Source: Candidatus Omnitrophota bacterium
GTDB taxonomy: Bacteria > Omnitrophota > Koll11 > Tantalellales > Tantalellaceae
Reading direction: 5' to 3'
Length of the DNA stretch: 63,791 bases
NCBI GenBank assembly: GCA_015231715.1
Contig: JADGBB010000002.1
Span: 2,147 to 65,937 of the forward strand
The position numbers were made by a program, and so were the translations under genes. The notes under the pieces are model-generated. The model was not told the origin of the DNA. It ran no database searches and was given only the letters and a program-made list of their open reading frames with translations. The number at the start of each line of letters is the position of its first letter. Position 1 is the stretch's first letter. Of the stretch, positions 55,235 through 61,947 are shown piece after piece.

Positions 55235-55678
55235 ATGAATATTAAAAAAATCCAAGAAATAGTTGAACTTATGACGGAGAATGACTTAGCTGAAGTTAAT
55301 ATTGAGGAAGAGGGAACAAAGGTACACATAAAGAAGAACGGAATGCAGTTTATGTCTCAGCCAATGATGCAGCCTATGCAATACGCGCAACCCCAAGCTA
55401 TGAAGCAGGAACAACCGTCTGCTGCTTCTGAAGCGCAAATTGCCGGGACACCTATAAAATCGCCTATGGTAGGGACTTTTTATTCGGCTCCTTCACCTGA
55501 TTCTGAACCTTATGTTAAAGTAGGCGATACAGTTAAAAAGGGTGATGTTTTATGTATCGTTGAAGCTATGAAGCTAATGAATGAGGTTAAATCAGAATTT
55601 TCCGGAAAAATAGTAAGTATTTTGGCTGAAAATGCCGAACCTATTGAGTTTGGACAGACACTTTTTATTATTCAATGA
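55235..55678 (+). CDS. accB: Biotin carboxyl carrier protein of acetyl-CoA carboxylase
   Basis: 147 residues: acidic N-terminal helix region, a Met/Gln/Ala/Pro-rich linker (residues about 45-70), and the biotinyl domain with biotin-accepting lysine in [22 protein letters not shown] ribosome site. Followed by accC, its partner. Confidence 0.96.
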   Translation: MNIKKIQEIVELMTENDLAEVNIEEEGTKVHIKKNGMQFMSQPMMQPMQYAQPQAMKQEQPSAASEAQIAGTPIKSPMVGTFYSAPSPDSEPYVKVGDTVKKGDVLCIVEAMKLMNEVKSEFSGKIVSILAENAEPIEFGQTLFIIQ

Positions 55679-55699
55679 ACATAACAAAAAAGAGATAAT

Positions 55700-57055
55700 A
55701 TGTTTTCAAAAATACTTATAGCCAATAGAGGCGAAATAGCAGTCAGGATAATAAGAGCGTGTAAGGAATTAGGAATAAAAACAGTAGCTGTTTATTCGCA
55801 AGCTGATGAATCATGTTTGCATGTAAAATTAGCGGATGAAGCTATTTGCATCGGTAAAAGATTACCGGCCGATAGTTACTTGAACATACCAAACATAATA
55901 AGCGCCGCGGAAATAACTGATGTTGAAGCCATCCATCCCGGGTACGGATTTTTAGCTGAAAATGCGCATTTTGCGGAGATTTGTGAATCTTGTAAAATTA
56001 CTTTTATCGGCCCGACACCTGATAACATGAGGTTGATGGGCGATAAAATGTCAGCTAAAACAACTATGATAAATGCAGGTGTACCGGTAACTCCCGGAAG
56101 CAAAACTGTCATCGAAAATAAAGAGCAGGCATTGGCTGAAGCCCAGCGTTTAAAATATCCAGTTATAATAAAAGCTTCCGCCGGAGGCGGCGGCAAGGGC
56201 ATGAGAGTGTGCCATAACGATGTTAGGCTGGTTGGAGCGCTTTTAACTGCCAAAAGTGAAGCTGAAGCGTCTTTTGGAAATGCTGACGTTTATATGGAAA
56301 AATATATCGAAGAACCCCGCCACGTTGAGATACAAATATTAGCGGATAATTACGGGAATGTTGTACATTTAGGAGAAAGGGACTGCTCAATTCAAAGACG
56401 TCATCAAAAACTTATCGAAGAATCACCCTCACCCGCTTTGACCGATAAAATGCGTAAAGCTATGGGCGAAGTAGCGGTTAAAGGTGCTAAAGCTGTAGGC
56501 TATAGGGGCGTAGGGACTATAGAATTTTTAGTTGACGGAAAAGATTTCTATTTTATGGAGATGAATACAAGAATTCAAGTTGAACATCCTGTAACAGAAA
56601 TGGTAACAGGTATCGATCTTGTAAAGGAACAGATTAAGGTTGCCGCGGGTGAAAAATTAACTTTTACGCAGGATGACATTAAATTTACAGGTGCCGCTAT
56701 TGAGTGCCGTATCAATGCAGAAGATCCGTCAAATAATTTTGCGCCTTCACCCGGTAAGATCGAAATGCTGCATTTGCCCGGAGGAAATAATGTTAGGGTG
56801 GATACTCATGTTTATTCAGGATATTCGATCCCGCCTTTTTATGATTCGATGATAGCTAAAATAATAACGCATGGAAAAACAAGAAAAGAAGCCATAGCAA
56901 CAATGCTTCGTGCCATAGAAGAAATTTCAACTGAACCGATCAAAACAACCGTGCCGTTTCATCGTCATGTATTGACGGATAGTGCTTTTCAGAAAGGTGA
57001 TTTCTCGACTCATTATGTAGAAAAGTTTTTTCCTTTGTTAGACAATAATAAATAG
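55700..57055 (+). CDS. accC: Biotin carboxylase of acetyl-CoA carboxylase
   Basis: 451-residue ATP-grasp enzyme: [34 protein letters not shown], the glycine loop [55 protein letters not shown]. First step of fatty-acid synthesis. The carboxyltransferase genes accA/accD are not in this window. Confidence 0.97.
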   Translation: MFSKILIANRGEIAVRIIRACKELGIKTVAVYSQADESCLHVKLADEAICIGKRLPADSYLNIPNIISAAEITDVEAIHPGYGFLAENAHFAEICESCKITFIGPTPDNMRLMGDKMSAKTTMINAGVPVTPGSKTVIENKEQALAEAQRLKYPVIIKASAGGGGKGMRVCHNDVRLVGALLTAKSEAEASFGNADVYMEKYIEEPRHVEIQILADNYGNVVHLGERDCSIQRRHQKLIEESPSPALTDKMRKAMGEVAVKGAKAVGYRGVGTIEFLVDGKDFYFMEMNTRIQVEHPVTEMVTGIDLVKEQIKVAAGEKLTFTQDDIKFTGAAIECRINAEDPSNNFAPSPGKIEMLHLPGGNNVRVDTHVYSGYSIPPFYDSMIAKIITHGKTRKEAIATMLRAIEEISTEPIKTTVPFHRHVLTDSAFQKGDFSTHYVEKFFPLLDNNK

Positions 57056-57063
57056 GGGATACA

Positions 57064-57639
57064 ATGCGTATATTTAAAATTTTATGGGCTTTAATAATCG
57101 TATTCTCTGTTTTGCCTGTCGGGATCTCTCTTTTGTACATATCTTTAGGATTGACAACTTTTGATAGTATAGAGTCTTTGGCTATACAATATGTAGAACC
57201 CGGTTACTATACTATTTATTGCTTGATCTCAGCTACTTTTTTGATCATGATTTCTATCTTGATATTTTTAAGATTGTCGAAAAAAATTAAAAAACAAAAA
57301 AACATTAAGATCATAGGTCAGGACGGAGAGATAAACCTTTCAACGCATGCACTCGAAGAGCTAATGAAAAAAATAGCTGCTAATTTCGGCCAGATAACAT
57401 CATCGGATTTCAAAGTGTCAGGAAGCCGTAAAGGGCTAAAAATAATCAGCAATGTAGCTATATCCGGAGCTCCTAATGTTTCGGAACTAATTCATGAAGT
57501 GCAGATGGAGTTAAGCAGTTATTTGCAATCCATACTCGGGGTTGATATGAAAATTTCGGTGGTAATGAACGTTTCAAAGATAACGCCTCCCTGTAATCCT
57601 CAAGAAAACCATCAGGAACTCGGGGAGAACCGTCAATGA
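57064..57639 (+). CDS. amaP: AmaP/Asp23-like alkaline-shock membrane protein
   Basis: 191 residues: two N-terminal membrane helices (LWALIIVFSVLPVGISLLY; YTIYCLISATFLIMISILIF) then an Asp23-like soluble domain (IKIIGQDGEINLSTHALEELM, ending MKISVVMNVSKITP). The layout is that of AmaP, membrane anchor of Asp23. An Asp23-family gene commonly follows accC. The role in this organism is unknown. Overlaps gmhA by four bases. Confidence 0.78.
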   Translation: MRIFKILWALIIVFSVLPVGISLLYISLGLTTFDSIESLAIQYVEPGYYTIYCLISATFLIMISILIFLRLSKKIKKQKNIKIIGQDGEINLSTHALEELMKKIAANFGQITSSDFKVSGSRKGLKIISNVAISGAPNVSELIHEVQMELSSYLQSILGVDMKISVVMNVSKITPPCNPQENHQELGENRQ

Positions 57640-58208
57640 GCACTGATCTTATTCGCTCAATTGCTCAGGAAAGCGCCCAAGCTAATAAAGATTTTTTTTC
57701 TGTTCGTGAAAATATCGATGCTCTTTCAACAGCTGCCGATCAAATGTCAAAAACTTTTACAGAGAACGGTAAAATTATAGTTTTCGGGAACGGAGGGAGT
57801 GCGGCTGATAGTGAGCATTTAGCCGCTGAACTTGTAGTGAGGTTTGAAAAAGAAAGAAAAGCTCTGCCTTGTATAGCCTTATCTGCTAATACATCTAATC
57901 TGACAGCTTGCGGGAATGATTATTCTTTTGATGATATTTTTTCAAGGCAAGTAGAAGCTCTGGCAGTGAAAGAAGATCTCATTTTTGCGATATCAACCAG
58001 CGGTAATTCTAAGAATGTTATTAAGGCAGTTAATACCGCCAAGAAAAAAGGATGTAAAGTCGTTGCTTTGACAGGCAAAGACGGGGGAGAGTTAATTAAA
58101 TTAGCTGATATTTCTATTAATGTTAAAAACAAAGTAACTGCACGGGTACAGGAAATTCATATACTTATCATTCATATTTTGTGCAAGATCGTAGAAGCTT
58201 CATTATGA
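57636..58208 (+). CDS. gmhA: Phosphoheptose isomerase GmhA (SIS domain)
   Basis: 190 residues: FGNGGSAADSEHLAAELVVRF, the GmhA-type CIALSANTSNLTACGNDYSFDDIFSRQ and ISTSGNSKNVIKAV. It converts sedoheptulose-7-phosphate to D-glycero-heptose-7-phosphate for LPS core. Overlap with hldC (four bases) supports a heptose module and a diderm envelope. Confidence 0.93.
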   Translation: MSTDLIRSIAQESAQANKDFFSVRENIDALSTAADQMSKTFTENGKIIVFGNGGSAADSEHLAAELVVRFEKERKALPCIALSANTSNLTACGNDYSFDDIFSRQVEALAVKEDLIFAISTSGNSKNVIKAVNTAKKKGCKVVALTGKDGGELIKLADISINVKNKVTARVQEIHILIIHILCKIVEASL

Positions 58209-58681
58209 ACCCAAAAATAAAAAAACAGCAGGAACTCAAAAAAATAATTGATGAGTTTAGAAGTAAAGGCAAAACAGTAGGTTTTACTAACGGCTGTTTT
58301 GATATTATTCATGTAGGGCATGTGCAGTATCTGGCAGACGCAAAAAATAATTGTGATATTCTTATTTTGGCGCTTAACAGCGATAGATCTGTTTCATCTA
58401 TTAAAGGACCGGAACGGCCTATTAATAAAGAAGGTTCACGGGCAGAGGTTGTTGCGGCCTTAGAAAGTATAGATTTTGTTACGATCTTTGATCAGGATAC
58501 GCCGTATGAAGTAATAAAGTTGTTAGTTCCTGATATACTGTTTAAAGGCGGGGACTGGCTTCCTCAAGACGTTGTCGGTAACGATATAGTCAGATCAAAT
58601 AACGGTAAAGTTATGATCATACCTTTTCGGCCGGGTTTTTCTACAACCAATATTTTAAAAAAAATACAAAAAGAGGGATAA
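58205..58681 (+). CDS. hldC: ADP-heptose synthesis nucleotidyltransferase (HldC/RfaE2 domain)
   Basis: 158 residues equal to the C-terminal cytidylyltransferase-fold half of HldE: VGFTNGCFDIIHVGHVQYLADAK (HxGH), LNSDRSVSSIKGPERPI and LFKGGDW with the C-terminal IPFRPGFSTTNIL. It activates heptose-1-phosphate. The kinase half is not fused; it must be encoded elsewhere or be the PfkB protein at 60385 (weak). Start is ATG 58205, overlapping gmhA. Confidence 0.88.
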   Translation: MNPKIKKQQELKKIIDEFRSKGKTVGFTNGCFDIIHVGHVQYLADAKNNCDILILALNSDRSVSSIKGPERPINKEGSRAEVVAALESIDFVTIFDQDTPYEVIKLLVPDILFKGGDWLPQDVVGNDIVRSNNGKVMIIPFRPGFSTTNILKKIQKEG

Positions 58682-59110
58682 ATGGATACAGGAGTATACA
58701 GAATAATTGATGCGAATTTAAATAGAGGTATGGAAGGAATTCGAGTTTGTGAGGATATAACAAGATTCACATTAGATGATCAGAAACTTACCGAAAAATT
58801 AAAAAATCTTAGGCATGAGATATTTTTTGCAATAAAAAAACTTAGAAATGAGCATTTGAAAGAATTAGTGCTTTCAAGAGATACTGATGCCGATGTAGGT
58901 AAAGTTACTAATAAAACTGAAAAAATACGTGAAAGTATAGTAGATCTTTTCCTTGCTAATTCTCAAAGAGGCAAAGAATCTTTGCGTGTTTTGGAAGAAG
59001 TGCTTAAACTTTTTGATTCTGATCTTTCTCAAGAGTTCAAAAATTTTAGATTTAAATTGTATGCCATAGAAAAAATAGCAGTTAAGGATATAGAAAAATT
59101 TACGGTTTAA
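58682..59110 (+). CDS. thiD2: Stand-alone ThiD2-like domain protein (thiamine pyrimidine kinase type)
   Basis: 142 residues, all helical, matching the ThiD2 domain often fused to the N-terminus of ThiE: GVYRIIDANLNRGMEGIRVCEDITRF, FAIKKLRNEHLKELVLSRDTDADVGK and ANSQRGKESLRVLEEVLKLF. ThiD2 has been described as an HMP-phosphate kinase. No ThiE domain follows; thiC comes next, which supports a thiamine role. It abuts hldC with no gap. Confidence 0.75.
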   Translation: MDTGVYRIIDANLNRGMEGIRVCEDITRFTLDDQKLTEKLKNLRHEIFFAIKKLRNEHLKELVLSRDTDADVGKVTNKTEKIRESIVDLFLANSQRGKESLRVLEEVLKLFDSDLSQEFKNFRFKLYAIEKIAVKDIEKFTV

Positions 59111-59122
59111 TAAAGGTGCCTA

Positions 59123-60376
59123 ATGATAAAAATGGATAAAAAAACTCTGCGTCTAGTGGCAAAAAATGAAGACGCGAGCCTGGAGTATATAGAAAAGGGT
59201 TTGCAGACAGGCGAAATAGTAATCCCAAAAAATTCGGTCCGTAATTTTGATAAGCCTTGCGGGATAGGAAAAGGCCTTAAAACTAAGGTTAATGCTAATA
59301 TCGGTATGTCTACTGATTCAGCTGATATTGCAGCCGAAATTAAAAAGTTGAAAATAGCAATTGATGCCGGTGCTGATGCTGTTATGGATCTATCCACGGG
59401 ACCTAAACTAAAAAAACTTCGCAAGGAAATTTTAGCGCTTTCTACTGTTCCTGTCGGGACGGTCCCAATGTATGAGATAGCATGTATCTCTAATAATATC
59501 AACTCTTTAAAAGCTCAAGACTTTTTGGATACATTGTCTAGACAAGGAGAAGAAGGAGTTGATTTTTTTACGGTTCATTCCGGTATTTCTCTTGAGCTAG
59601 TAAAAAAAATGAATAAGACTACACGTATTATGAACATAGTTAGCAGAGGCGGGGCTCTCTTAGCTTCTTGGATGCTGAAAAATAATAAAGAAAATCCGTT
59701 TTTGGAATATTATGATGAAGTAATTAAAATATTTCCAAAACATAATGTTACTTTGAGTTTAGGCGATAGTTTAAGGCCTGGTTCAATAGCAGATGCAACT
59801 GATAGATTCCAGGTTTCGGAACTTATAACTTTGGGTGAACAGCAGCAGTTGGCTTTTAAAAGAGGTGTTCAGGTTATGATAGAAGGTCCGGGGCATGTGC
59901 CTCTTGATGAAATTGAGATGAATGTTAAGCTTCAGAAATCACTTTGTCATAATGCTCCGTTCTATGTGCTTGGGCCTTTGGTTACTGATTCAGCTCCCGG
60001 ATATGATCATATTGTTTCTGCTATCGGCGGGGCTATAGCCGCCTCGCACGGTGCTGATTTCTTGTGCTATGTTACGCCGGCTGAACATATAAGACTTCCG
60101 GATGATGAAGACGTAAGAATTGGTGTAATAGCTTCAAAAATAGCCGCGCATGCTGCGGATATTGTTAAAGGAATACCATCTGCGAAGAAAAGAGATATTG
60201 CCATGTCTAAAGCTAGGGCTAAAAGAGATTGGAAAGCTCAGTTCGAACTTGCGATTGATCCGGTTCTTCCAAAAAAAGTAAGGACTTCAAGACAGCCTAA
60301 AACAGAAGATGTCTGCACTATGTGTTCGGAATTTTGTTCTATAAAAATAACAGAGGATGCTATTAAAAAAACTTAA
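59123..60376 (+). CDS. thiC: Phosphomethylpyrimidine synthase ThiC
   Basis: 417 residues: VNANIGMSTD, AGADAVMDLSTGPKLKKLRKEIL, VPVGTVPMYEIA, FFTVHSGISLELV, SLGDSLRPGSIADATD, MIEGPGHVPLDEIEMNV, and a C-terminal cluster motif CTMCSEFC. It rearranges aminoimidazole ribotide to HMP-phosphate. Length fits the short ThiC class. The paralogue BzaF (5-hydroxybenzimidazole synthase) is similar; the neighbouring ThiD2 favours ThiC. No TPP riboswitch was found upstream. Confidence 0.9.
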   Translation: MIKMDKKTLRLVAKNEDASLEYIEKGLQTGEIVIPKNSVRNFDKPCGIGKGLKTKVNANIGMSTDSADIAAEIKKLKIAIDAGADAVMDLSTGPKLKKLRKEILALSTVPVGTVPMYEIACISNNINSLKAQDFLDTLSRQGEEGVDFFTVHSGISLELVKKMNKTTRIMNIVSRGGALLASWMLKNNKENPFLEYYDEVIKIFPKHNVTLSLGDSLRPGSIADATDRFQVSELITLGEQQQLAFKRGVQVMIEGPGHVPLDEIEMNVKLQKSLCHNAPFYVLGPLVTDSAPGYDHIVSAIGGAIAASHGADFLCYVTPAEHIRLPDDEDVRIGVIASKIAAHAADIVKGIPSAKKRDIAMSKARAKRDWKAQFELAIDPVLPKKVRTSRQPKTEDVCTMCSEFCSIKITEDAIKKT

Positions 60377-60384
60377 GGAGTATG

Positions 60385-61284
60385 ATGGCTTTAACGATAA
60401 TTGGTTCAGTGGCTTATGATAATGTCGAAACTAAGTTTGGGAAAAAGAAAGACCTTTTAGGAGGGTCAGCTACTTTTGCTTCCGTTGCGGCGTCATTTTT
60501 TACTAAAGTGAATCTTATTAGTGTTGTAGGGACTGATTTTTCTAAAAAACATATCGATCTTTTTCATAAACATAAAATTAACACTGACGGTCTAGAGGTC
60601 AAGGATGGTAAGACTTTTAGATGGGACGGTAAATACCATGATGATCTTTGTCATCGAGATACTTTGGATGTGCAGCTGAATGTATTTAATGATTTTAAGC
60701 CGGCGATTCCAACTGTCGTAAAAAAACAGGATGATCTTTTTTTAGCTAATATTGATCCGGATCTACAGAGCCACATATTTAAATCAGTAAAACCTGAGGG
60801 ATTAGTATCTTGCGATACAATGGATCTATGGATAAATATTAAGAAAAAGCCGTTATTAGCTTTGATGAAAAAATTAGATATACTTTTTTTGAATGATGAA
60901 GAAGCTAGAATGCTTTCGGGCGAATTTAATTTGCTTGATGCCGCTAAATATATTCAGTCGAAAGGCGTAAAAATAGTTGTAATAAAAAAAGGGGAACACG
61001 GAGCACTGATGTTTCATGAAGGGCTTGAATTTATTGTGCCTCCGTTTTTAGTTAGTGATGTCAAAGACCCGACAGGGGCTGGGGATACGTTCGCGGGCGG
61101 AACTCTGGGGTACTTAGCAAGTAAGAAAAAAATCACTAATTCTGTCTTGAGAGAAGCGCTGGTGTATGGTAGTATACTTGCATCTTTTACTGTAGAGAAG
61201 TTTAGTATTGACGGGCTATTGGGGGCTAGTAAGAAGACTGTTGGGGATAGGGTTAAGGTTGTTTGTGGGCAGGTTGAGTTTTAG
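60385..61284 (+). CDS. PfkB/ribokinase-family sugar or nucleoside kinase
   Basis: 299 residues: N-terminal IIGSVAYDNVETKFG and LLGGSATFASVAAS, and the catalytic DPTGAGDTFAGGTLGYL with the anion hole and base Asp. Substrate not determinable. It lacks the specific N-terminal pattern of HldE kinases, so a heptose role is only possible. ATG 60385 lies four bases after AAGGAG; an ATG three bases earlier is too close to it. Last gene before the tRNA. Confidence 0.85.
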   Translation: MALTIIGSVAYDNVETKFGKKKDLLGGSATFASVAASFFTKVNLISVVGTDFSKKHIDLFHKHKINTDGLEVKDGKTFRWDGKYHDDLCHRDTLDVQLNVFNDFKPAIPTVVKKQDDLFLANIDPDLQSHIFKSVKPEGLVSCDTMDLWINIKKKPLLALMKKLDILFLNDEEARMLSGEFNLLDAAKYIQSKGVKIVVIKKGEHGALMFHEGLEFIVPPFLVSDVKDPTGAGDTFAGGTLGYLASKKKITNSVLREALVYGSILASFTVEKFSIDGLLGASKKTVGDRVKVVCGQVEF

Positions 61285-61300
61285 ATTTAGGTTTTAGAGG

Positions 61301-61374
61301 GCGAGCGTAGCTCAGTGGTAGAGCTCCAGCTTCCCAAGCTGGCTATGGGGGTTCGATTCCCCTCGCTCGCTCCA
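61301..61374 (+). tRNA. tRNA-Gly (anticodon CCC)
   Basis: Acceptor GCGAGCG pairs with CGCTCGC; D arm GCTC-AGTGGTA-GAGC; anticodon stem CCAGC/GCTGG with loop TTCCCAA (anticodon CCC, reads GGG); T arm GGGGG-TTCGATT-CCCCT; encoded CCA at 61372-61374. All arms fold. Confidence 0.95.
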
Positions 61375-61443
61375 AATAAAAAAATAGGGACAGATCAAGA
61401 ATGCGTTAGCTCGCTATGGTCTGTCCCTATTTTTTTATTTGGA
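61371..61443 (+). terminator. Perfect 24-bp inverted repeat/terminator directly after tRNA-Gly
   Basis: The 24 bases 61371-61394 (starting inside the tRNA 3' end, TCCAAATAAAA...GACAGA) are exactly complementary to 61420-61443, with a 25-base loop. The core TAGGGACAGA/TCTGTCCCTA followed by seven T acts as a strong terminator; the A/T ends make it bidirectional. Confidence 0.85.
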
Positions 61444-61497
61444 GACAACAATTCTTCGTCGAGTTAAATTTCTTGGGAATTGTTGTCGAATTTTTTT
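61444..61497 (+). repeat. Second hairpin with T tract
   Basis: GACAACAATTC (61444-61454) pairs exactly with GAATTGTTGTC (61477-61487), followed by GAATTTTTTT. It abuts the post-tRNA hairpin and looks like a back-up terminator or a repeat remnant. Confidence 0.7.
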
Positions 61498-61512
61498 CGT
61501 TGGGACGTGTGG

Positions 61513-61634
61513 GTGGAAACATCGCTTTGCTCGTTTCCCGGTGGAGAGAGAAGTTGAAAACATCGCTTTGCTTGTTTTCCGGTAGGACGTGGAGTTGGAA
61601 ACATTGCTTTGCTCGTTTTCTGGGTGAAGGGAAG
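61513..61634 (+). repeat. Three tandem ~41-bp hairpin repeats
   Basis: Units begin at 61513, 61553 and 61594. Each carries a 6-bp (5-6 in the third) stem around ATYGCTTTGCTY: GGAAAC/GTTTCC in unit 1, GAAAAC/GTTTTC in unit 2, GAAAC/GTTTT(C) in unit 3. Unit 2 changes both stem sides together. Spacers such as GTAGGACGTGGA are related to GTTGGGACGTGTGG before unit 1. The rest of 61635-61717 shows nothing I can name. Confidence 0.75.
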
Positions 61635-61717
61635 TAATAACGTAGTATTATTTAATAATAAAATTTCAAGTATGTTTTTTAATGCTCCTTACAAATCTAA
61701 GTTAGTCCATTAAATAT

Positions 61718-61747
61718 TTGCTTATTATTTAATCTCAGGCATACTAT
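61718..61747 (+). promoter_or_regulatory. Candidate promoter upstream of the riboswitch
   Basis: TTGCTT at 61718-61723, an 18-base spacer and TACTAT at 61742-61747, about 45-50 bases before the aptamer. Confidence 0.45.
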
Positions 61748-61796
61748 ATATGTAGGTATAAAGAAATATAAAGTTTGTTCTTTTTATTTTTATTGT

Positions 61797-61882
61797 AAAG
61801 GCAAAGTCTGTGTAAGCAGGCGGCGCAAAGCTTTAGAGGCGTAATCCTGGTAAAGGATCGCTTGTCAGCTGCCAAAGTTAGT
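61797..61882 (+). ncRNA. Cyclic-di-GMP-I (GEMM-I) type riboswitch aptamer
   Basis: The conserved GEMM-I order is present: GGCAAA (61800-61805); P2 GTCTG/CAGGC closed by a GTAA (GNRA) tetraloop; the central GGCGCAAAGC (61822-61831); a long P3 with GCG/CGC and ATCCT/AGGAT helices; and the closing GTCAGCTGCC near 61864-61873. It precedes a terminator and the adhesin gene. Ligand could be c-di-GMP or, in the GEMM-Ib variant, cGAMP; I cannot tell by eye. P1 looks weak. Confidence 0.78.
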
Positions 61883-61894
61883 GCCGGGATTTTT

Positions 61895-61933
61895 AAAGCC
61901 CGCAAGGCAGTAAAAGCTTTGCGGGCTTTTTTT
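61895..61933 (+). terminator. Riboswitch expression-platform terminator
   Basis: A 14-bp stem (61895-61908 with 61916-61929, one G-T pair), loop of seven, and T7 at 61927-61933. The segment 61913-61923 (AAAGCTTTGCG) is an exact 11-base complement of aptamer bases 61824-61834 (CGCAAAGCTTT). Aptamer core and terminator therefore compete, giving an antiterminator. Confidence 0.82.
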
Positions 61934-61947
61934 ATATAAAAATTATA

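Noticed and set aside
59123..60376. BzaF (5-hydroxybenzimidazole synthase) instead of ThiC
   Set aside because: The two are close, but the ThiD2-like neighbour supports thiamine synthesis and no other cobamide genes are present. Not fully excluded.
60385..61284. HldE-type heptose kinase assignment
   Set aside because: The PfkB signatures are general and the HldE-specific N-terminal pattern is missing, so only a family-level call is given.
61513..61634. Short regularly spaced repeats resembling a CRISPR array
   Set aside because: Only three units, a 41-base period with related rather than unique spacers, internal stem differences, and no cas genes nearby.
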